In this document: one piece after another, positions 46,701-55,700 of the stretch
Numbering within the stretch: position 1 is the first letter of the stretch
How the letters are laid out: every line of letters begins with the position of its first letter
NCBI GenBank assembly: GCA_910589415.1
Contig: OU342634.1
Coordinates: 20,581,144 to 20,645,143 of the forward strand
Source: Malachius bipustulatus
Lineage: Eukaryota; Arthropoda; Insecta; Coleoptera; Melyridae
Direction: 5' to 3'
DNA: 64,000 nt
Made by a program: the position numbers and the translations under genes
Notes under the pieces: model-generated
The model's input: only the letters and a program-made list of their open reading frames with translations
Told to the model about the DNA's origin: nothing
Database searches by the model: none

Positions 46701-49700
46701 TCATTTCATAATATGTCGAAATCGACCGGACAAGTGCGTAATACGCCACAGCCCTGAAAAAGGATGTATTAATTCCTCTGGAATGTTTATTGAACTCTAA
46801 TAATACGATACAATACCGTCTACATTCTTGGATGTGTAAATAACTAGACTGACGAAATATCGACGGAAGGAATTTTATTTGAAATAATAAAAAACTGAGA
46901 TCTTTATTTTGCTCCAATACAAGCTATCTTTTTATTTATAATTTACCTACTGTTTCGTTAAGCAAAATCGAAACAAGACTGGGATTCTGTCTAATAAAAT
47001 GCAAAAGCATTTTAGCTACAAACAAAGGCGTTCTTGGAATGAATAGATTCAGGAGAATAAATCAAACCATCTAGTTATTATTTATACCAGGAGCATACAC
47101 AAAGTTTTAAACATCTGAAACAAACTGATGTATGATTATTAATAAATAAATTGCCATCAAATTACTGGAATAATTTGAAAGAGTAGATAATTTCATTCTC
47201 AATCAAGGACTTGGTCAACAAAATAGAATAAAATCAAGTTATCGCCATATAAAGGCCGAAACATAGATAAATGAGTTCTCTAGGTAACAAAGGTACAAAC
47301 ATGGAATAGGCAAACTCAAACAAAAGATTCGTATTTGAACGAATTCTCTTATTTAAAATGTTTTGTAAATAATTAAGCCCAGAAACGATTCTACAAGGTG
47401 AAGGCTCCTCTTCTATTGAATTAAATAGCATTAAGGCGAATTGTAAGTAATACCAACTGGATGTAAAATGTATAAAACTGGTAATATTGCCAACACCTTG
47501 CTAGACAATGTAATAATTCAAATAAATAAGGGCTAAGGAAAATTATTTTGTCTCATTGGTATCGTATCTCCTCCCATACAAAATTTTCCATCGTTCCGGA
47601 CTAAGAGACCGACTACAGAAATCAGGGAAGCACAGGGATATTTAACACAATCTGCAGGGACCCAGGTAAGCACCGTTACATACTGGCAAGGCTACGACCT
47701 CTAACACTCGATCTGCATCTACTAATGGCGGATCAGAGATTAGTGGTTATGAGTTGGAAGAAGCATTGACGAGGAGCAAAATGAAAGAAATAATAGGACT
47801 GAATGAAGATGAGGGATTTCATAAAGTTAGGACGAAGAAAATACAAGAAACCAATGACTGGTAGCAATAAGAACCACAGCAACATAAAAGCTGCAACTAC
47901 ACTTCATTATTTCCACATTTACAAAGTGGCACCTGAGGTAAAAAAAGAAGACATGGAAGCGTTCTTGAAACCTCGTTTTCCAGAGGCGCATAAGTAGAAT
48001 GTTTGCAGTCAAAACGTCCAAACGAGTACTCGTCATTCAAAGTTGGTGTTTATGAGAGTAACAGTGAAAACTTCGTTGATATGGACATCTGGCCTGTAGG
48101 TATAAAGATAAACCGATACTACGAACGGTTTTTCTCCGCGGGCAGGAAGATTTCCAGCGTAACCTGACAACCATGTCCACTGGTATCTCCAATGATAAGA
48201 GTGTGCAGAGTGTAACTGCCGACCGTTTCAACTTTTGTTTCAAAAATGGAGATGTAAATATTGATGATAATAATAACTTCGGTATATTTCATTGTAATAT
48301 TCAAGGACTTTTCCCTAAAACTGATGAGATGGATTTATTATTTAGTTCATGTCCGTATTTTAAGCTGGTAGTCGTATCCGAACACTGGCTTAATGAGATG
48401 GAGATACAGCAGGTAAAACTTTTATCTAATTATAACTTATCCACATTTTACTTATAGCCGAAAGGAAAGACGAAGGGGTGGTGTGGCAATTTTCACAAGA
48501 AAGGGTTGTCTAGTGGAGAGCATTGACTTGTCTCAATTCTGCTTGGAGTTTCATGCCGAATTTTGTGGTGTAAAGTTGCTGGACCCCGAGGTGGTAGTGG
48601 TGTGTATATACAGGTCATCGTCAAATGGTGACATTAATCGTTTCATAACGCAACTTGATCTAGTTCTAAGTTACATAACAGGTGAGTGCAATGGCCGGAC
48701 TGTTGTTGTTGGCGACTTTAATATAAGATTTAATAAAAATGAATCTATATCCAAAGATATTCTAATGCTTTTTAGTCAATATGGTCTTCATAGAACAATA
48801 TATGATGCAACAAGAATCACAAAAACAGGGGAAAATTGCATAGACAATATTTTTACAGACTTGCAACAGGGTTCATACGAGTCGGGGGTTATCGAGGCTG
48901 CCCTGTCTGATCATAACTCTCAGTATATTATGACACGGTGTTCAGCGAAAGTAGGAGATGAGGGGGGATTCAGGAGAAGAACGAGTGAGGCAGATATCCG
49001 CCGCTTGGTACAATACTTGTCAAGTTTGAACTGGGAGCCATTTTATGATGATTCAAGAGACATAAATGAACTTTTTGATAAACTGTGTTGGCTCTTCCAG
49101 AGCTATATATTCGATAATTTTCCAATGGTGAAATGTAAAAAAATTGATGACAATCCGATAAAATAGTTTACCAGTGAACTTAAGAATATGAGAGATACGC
49201 TTTCAGCATTAAAAGTTATCGCTGACTGTACCAAAGACATTCGCGATTGGGTTAATTTTAGAAACTGTAGGAAATTTTACAGAAAAGAGATTTCAAAAGC
49301 CAAAAAATCTGCCTACAATTTGTATATAAACAACTCGCGAAACAAAGTCAGGGATTTGTGGAAAATAATTAACTACCAGAGAGGGAGAATTCAGAAAAAT
49401 GTTACATGCCCTATTAAACCGGACGTAGTTAACGACTTCTTCGTGAAGTCTGTCGAAACTATTATGACAGAGTTGAAGGTAGGGGATGTTGGTGTTGGGA
49501 ATATTATGAGTTCTACCCGGAACACCTCTCACGGATCGTTCTTCATGGATCCTGTGCTAGCCGTTGATGTTCTTGATTCGCTGAACTCACTCAATGGTTC
49601 TGCTGTGACGGACTGCTATGGTCTTAATTTAAATATTTTGAAGTCGTCGATAACAACAGTTTTGCCTGTGTTAACTCACTTGTACAACAGGTGCCTGCTC

Positions 49701-52700
49701 GGAGGCATATTTCCTCTTGCTCTGAAATCGGCTAAGGTAATTCCTATATACAAGAATAAAGGAGATATTAACAATCCCCACAGTTACAGGCCAATTGCCA
49801 TTGTGCCACTGTTGGGTAAAATATTTGAAAATATTTTATGTAAAAAAATCACAGGATTTCTGACGGCAAATAATATCCTGGGTAGACAACAGTTTGGTTT
49901 CAGATCAGATAGGAGTACTGGGGATGCAATAAGGAAAATAGTTGAGGAGGTGGTGGAAGGTCTGGAGAATTCGCGGACCACAACGGCGGTGTTCTGTGAC
50001 CTCCAGAAGGCTTTTGACTGCGTCTCACATGAGATATTGCTAGACAAATTAAATAAGATTGGCATAAGAGGCGTAGCACTTAAATTGTTTCATAGTTATT
50101 TGGTGGGGCGAAGTCAATATGTGTCAGTAGATCAGGTTTCGTCGCGAGATTTGATGACGTGTTGTGGAGTGCCTCAAGGCTCAATCTTGGGGCCCACACT
50201 TTTCCTTGTTTACATCAACGATTTCGCAGAACACATGAAGGGAACTAACATTACGCAGTACGCAGATGACACTACTATGGTTATAACATGTTGTAATGCA
50301 GCGGAGACAGACCTTCGAGTTAGTGAAGCGATAAGAAAAGCTGAAAGCTGGTTCACACTTAATAAATTAAAACTTAATAAAGAAAAAACTCAAATTATGA
50401 CATTCTCAGTTGACCCAAAATATAAGCCACAACAAATTATCAAAGCACTTGGGGTGGTCTTGGACCACTCCCTTAAATGGGGACCCCACATAGACGAGGT
50501 TTGTTCGACCTTATCTCGTCATATATTTGTATTACGTCAGATAAGAAAATGTGCAGATGTCAATGCAGTCAAAACTGCATATTTTGGAGTGATCCACAGC
50601 TACCTTAGTTACTGCACGTTATTGTGGGGAGGTGCTAAAGACAGTATAAGAGTTTTTAAAATTAAAAAAAAAGCGGTCAGGGTTATAGCAGACAATGGTC
50701 CTAGAGATTCTTGCCGTGAGCTCTTCAAATCCTTCCAGATATTAACACTCCCGTGTATTTATATTCTGCAAAATTTGGTGTATATTCATAGAAACATTAT
50801 AAATTTTAGAACAAATTATCATATCAGCGGTATTGAGACAAGATATGCGGACCACATAGCGTCAAAAAAATACAGACTTGGCATGTCTTATAAAACAGTC
50901 TATTATTCAAATGCTACAATAAGCTACCACATGAAATAAAATCTCTGAATATTTACCATTTCAAGAGAAAAATTAAAGGATATTTGACTACCAATGTCTT
51001 CTATTCAGTGCAGGAATTTTTAAATGGACCATCTAATTGGTAATTCACTGCTGTGCCTCCATCTTTGATAGCTCGTTTCAAAGCGTTAGGCTGTAATTTA
51101 TAGGTATATTCTGTTGTTAATATTCACCTGACTTCCATAAATGTAATATCTATGTACATGACAAGTGGAAAATAAAATATCTATCTATCTATCTATCTAT
51201 GTAAAGAGCACTTATCCCACCCATTATTAGGTAATAATCAATATTACCGCACTAGTACGTTAAGAATTCTATTAACGCACAAGTGCGGTTATAATGTACA
51301 AAATACGCTAACAAGGCCTTTTAATTAGCGTCATTATTTACGTTTTTCTTGGCACGCACCATTTCTTGGATCTGCTATACGTCAACTGGTGTTTTACTGT
51401 TGACCTATCAGGTAAAAAGAGATACTTAGGAGATATCAGAATAACTTTTGTAGCGGCTTCTTTAAGATAATATGATGGAATATCTGAATCGAATATGACT
51501 TTGTTTTTGCTTATATTAGTTTTAATTAATAAACTTGCTACCACCAAACGTACTTAGTTACGCTGTAACTAATGTATTCATCCATAGACAACAAGTCACG
51601 AACCAGCTGGTTAAAACTTCCACCATTTCCGATCAAGACAAACGACAGATTATGAACACCGAAGCCAAGACACCCAGACTTTATGGACTGCCAAAGATAC
51701 ACAAGCTTAACGTGCCTCTTGGTCCAATTATCAGTGCCTTTGGTTCTCTGACATATTCTCTGGCCAAATATCTAACCAATCTGCTGCAGCCACACGTCGG
51801 ATATACAGCATCCCATATTAGAGACTCGGGTCACTTCATAGAAAAACTTGAATCTTTAACCCATCATTCCAATAATTACATTCTCGTCAGTTTTGATGTC
51901 GTTTCCCTCTTCACCATGGTGCCCATCGACGAGACTCTCCAACACATTCAGCGCATCTTTCATAGGGACATCTCCTATGTCTTCCACCACACCCTATTTT
52001 CAGTGGAATGGTGACTTCTATGAACAAAAGGATGGAGTCGTTATGGGAAGTCCACTGAGTCCTGTTGTCAACTTCTACATGGAATTCTTTGAAGCCAAGG
52101 CGTTAAGCTCCGCCATCAACAAACCGTCTTATTGGTACCGCTACGTAGATGACACTTTCGTCATTTTGCAGTATGGGAAAAAGGCCCTGGAGGAATTTCT
52201 TCACCATAGAAACAGTATTTACCCCCGCATTCAGTTCACGATAGAAATATAACAGGATGGAAAACTACCGTTTCTTGATGTCCTCGTTAACAGGAATGAA
52301 AATGGCACCTTGAGGAACAGGGTCTACCGAAAACCATCATCTAGGCCAAAAACGAGCAGTAGTAAAAACCCTGGTGAATCGTGCATCCAGAATTTTCCAG
52401 AACACCTCCAAGAAGAGCTAGCCCACCTAGATAATGCTCTGTAGGCGAATGACTACGCAGCTCAAGAAATCAGGAGAGGCTTACGATCCAGAACCCAACA
52501 TCACACGACACCCAGCGAACAACCACCAAGAGTTTTGGGAGCTACATTTCTCCGTTCAGCTAAAGACCTCATCGATACACTTTCTTCCGCTGAAGTTTAT
52601 AGAATACTTTGCTGTATGCATCGGAACCAACAAACGCAGCGTCAACAACTGCCGCCTGGGCCAGACAGACAAGTATACAGGCTGTTTTGTAATTGAATGT

Positions 52701-55700
52701 CAATATTTAAGGGAGTGATTTTTGGGTCTATTTTAACAAGAATACTTCATAAGAACGTATGTCCTAAAAGTCCTAACTTTTAAGATACAGGGTGGTAAAG
52801 TTTTTAAAAATAAATAATTTTTTCATAATATCTGTAACACCGCTCTGGATATTTTAATGAAATTTAATAGACAGGTATTACTCATCAAGAGGCATTTTTT
52901 CATGTAGCACATTTCGTTTCATTCCCACTAGTGACATCTTGCAGAATTTTACCTGCATGTTTTTATATTTTTTTTATTGTGACTTTAACGGTAATCTTGT
53001 GACCATGTAGAGAAACAGATTTTATTTTTTTAGGTGAAAACAGTGCATCGGACTGAAAAAAAATAGGTAATCAAATTTGCTTGGAAATGAATGGGAATTC
53101 CAAAAATGATTTCTATTTGAACAGAAATCAGTGGAGTACCATCAATGTCTGCTAAAATATACCGGTAAAATTCTGCACGATCGTGCAACATCGTCACTAG
53201 TGGAAATAAAATGAAACGTGGTACATGGAAAAATGCCCCTTGATGTGTAATACCTGTATACGAAATTTCAATAAAATATCCAGAGCGGCATTACAGAAAT
53301 TACGAAAAAATTATTTATTTTAATAAAACTTTACCACCCTGTATCTCAAAAGTTAAGACTCTTAGGACATACGTTCTTATGAAGTTTTCTTCTTAAAATG
53401 GACCCAAAAATCACCCCCTTAAATATTGACATTCAATTACATAACACCCTGTATAAGCTGTCACGGAGCCCACCGTGCTTCAGGATGATCACGCCAAATG
53501 CTTTGAAAAGACAAAAGTCCTGTTCACTACTTCACACTATTATACACCCGATTATAGCGTGAAGAAATTGAAATTTATAAACATCCAAATAATTTCAATA
53601 GGCAGGAGGAAGGAACGAAACTGAGAAGAATTTGGTATCCGGCATTACGTCAGATCCAAATGAGTCATCCTCTGACTCAGGAATCATCCGAGAGACCGGC
53701 CGTTGCTGTGGTGGAGATAGCCAGTGGAGGGGGTATGACGTCACCCTACATAAACAGGAGCGAGCTTCCTCCAGGGTAATCAGTTATCAGTGAATAAGAG
53801 GAGTGGAAGCATCGTTTGCGAACACGTAATCGCTGATGATGTCTACCGCAGCTCTAGACGAAACGTTCGGAGAAAATCGTCATGGATCACGGCACCACAG
53901 CCCAGAATCAATTACGATTTCAAAAACACAACTTTTTTTTACCGAATATCATAACAAAATTAAGAAACCATAACGCAAGTAATATGACTTCATATTGACG
54001 TACCTATTTTTATGAAAAATTGTTAAATTTTTTATTTTTTTTAATGTTATTAATTTTTGGTTTCCATGATTTTTTTATACCGAATGACATAAAAAACAAT
54101 ATGGCGGCCATCAGAAAAACAAAAGTTGGCTATATGAATTACAAGGGATCTAGTAGCGGTTCTGGATACATTTGGATTTATGATTTTTGTTTAGTAATGC
54201 ACTTTTGGATTATTCTTTTGTATAAAATGTGCTTGTTTATTGTTACGGCATACGACTTATTTATTTTTAAAAAGATATTTCCGGGCCATTAATTTGTTAT
54301 TATAATAACACCGCGGACTTATTAGTGCAGCTTCATAAATTATTATAAAAAATTAAGATTATACAAAAATTGCACACAAAAATCAAGAAGGTTGCATCAC
54401 ACTGTGCTGCATAGAAAAGGTAACATTATATTATGGAATACGTGTACAGCAAATTTCAACAATACTTTGAAAATAAATGACATCCTTTCAAATAATTGAA
54501 AACTATCAAGTTTCCTAGGATACTATGCAGTTTCCTAGGAAACTATCAGCTTTTAAACCAGAGTGGCTTGGATCTTTAATAATATTCACTGTAGTGTTTT
54601 CCCTATGTTACATTTCCTATGCAACACAGTGTAATAAGCACATGCACAAGATGCCCCAAATCGTTATGTTCAAATTTTGTGAACGCACAGTAGATTTCAT
54701 TCCAAAGCTTTCAGATAGGGTAGCTTCCCCAGAGAATGAACAGTACCCACTAAATGGACAAATTGACCGTTTTATTCAAATATTAAGGATAACTTCGGAT
54801 TGGCTCAATTCAAATTTACCGCTAATAAAAGCAGCACAATAATTGCTAAATAACGTTCATTCATTGGATTGTTGCTTTTGTGCTTCAGTTCGTTTCAGTC
54901 ACAGAGCATGTGTAGGAGTGTTGAGATTATCCGTCCTGAACGCCATTTTAATTGAGGATAGTCAAAAACCACCCCGGAAGAGATGATTTTCATACGAAAT
55001 CCAACGAATGAACAACGTGTTCATTCACCGGGTTTTTGCGCAGTTCCCAAAAATGAGCTAAAATGATCTTTAAAACGATCTAGCCAATGTTGATGCTTTT
55101 TTAAATCATCTAAAACCAGAATATGATGTCTATTTCCAGTAAATGAACATGGTTTTTCATTGTTCATTCACTGGTGTTCATTTACTAGATAGCGGAAGAA
55201 ATCATAAAAAAAAAATCATTAAAAGAAATCGGCTCATTCCTTTTTTCAAAGCTCAACTATAATACCTACCTATTTATTATTTTTAGGGACATAAAAAATA
55301 AGAAATTTACCTACCTTACATTATAGTTAGGTACCGGGGAAAGTATGACGTCAGAATAATCCCGCCGGTTCAATTCTGTATTATTTCAGAATAAAAAAAT
55401 AACTTGGTCAAAGCATCCCATTGAAGTCAATCAAGCACTACAAAAAAATTTAAAGAAGCTCTCAAACGAAATAAGTAGTTACGTTTGACGATGATCTGCT
55501 TGGTATTAAATAATGCTTTACAACTAACTGAAACAGGCATCCAGACATTCGCCTTTTACTCTTCTTCGGGAATTAAAAATAAATAATTAAATACTCTACA
55601 ATATGATGACAGATTCCGCGGAAATATTCAAGGATGAAAGACTGCACCTAGCCTCACCTAGCCTGACCTGCTTTTAGACAGGGAAGGTTGTAGCATGGCA

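Larger units (their letters stand above)
41819..47689. other. 5.9-kb unidentified AT-rich insert with satellite repeats
   Basis: This separates the two halves of LINE ORF1. It carries a 56-bp tandem array (45203-45600) and several cgccggcgagcg boxes. One short frame (42108-42305) is rich in Lys/Arg but not recognised. I found no long terminal repeats, terminal inverted repeats or transposase. A GTTA is present at both suspected junctions (near 41808 and 47683) and could be a short target duplication, but this is weak. Confidence 0.5.
41280..51200 (+). mobile_element. CR1/Jockey-type LINE, interrupted and decayed
   Basis: The ORF1 N-terminus is at 41303-41818, the ORF1 C-terminus at about 47690-48167, and ORF2 at 48173-51043. 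A (TATC)n tail ends at 51200. The ORF1 parts are separated by about 5.9 kb of unrelated DNA. ORF2 has at least two breaks. The PHD-like finger in ORF1, endonuclease plus RT without RNase H, and a microsatellite 3' end fit the CR1/L2/Jockey assemblage. The exact clade is not determined. No target-site duplication was found. Confidence 0.8.
51535..53900 (+). mobile_element. Penelope-like retroelement, 5'-truncated and decayed
   Basis: The RT frames at 51535-52300 have the Penelope hallmarks [23 protein letters not shown] and Y-V-D-D-T-F-V. They are followed by L-P-F-L-D-V-L and, further on, remnants of the GIY-YIG endonuclease (C-terminal part at 53456-53640). A 778-bp foldback interrupts it. 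The 3' part (about 53640-53900) resembles the terminal repeat region and ends with a hammerhead-like motif. The 5' end is missing. Confidence 0.82.

Noticed and set aside
51338..51547. 69-residue minus-strand frame next to the Penelope element
   Set aside because: No motif recognised and no supporting context. Possibly chance.
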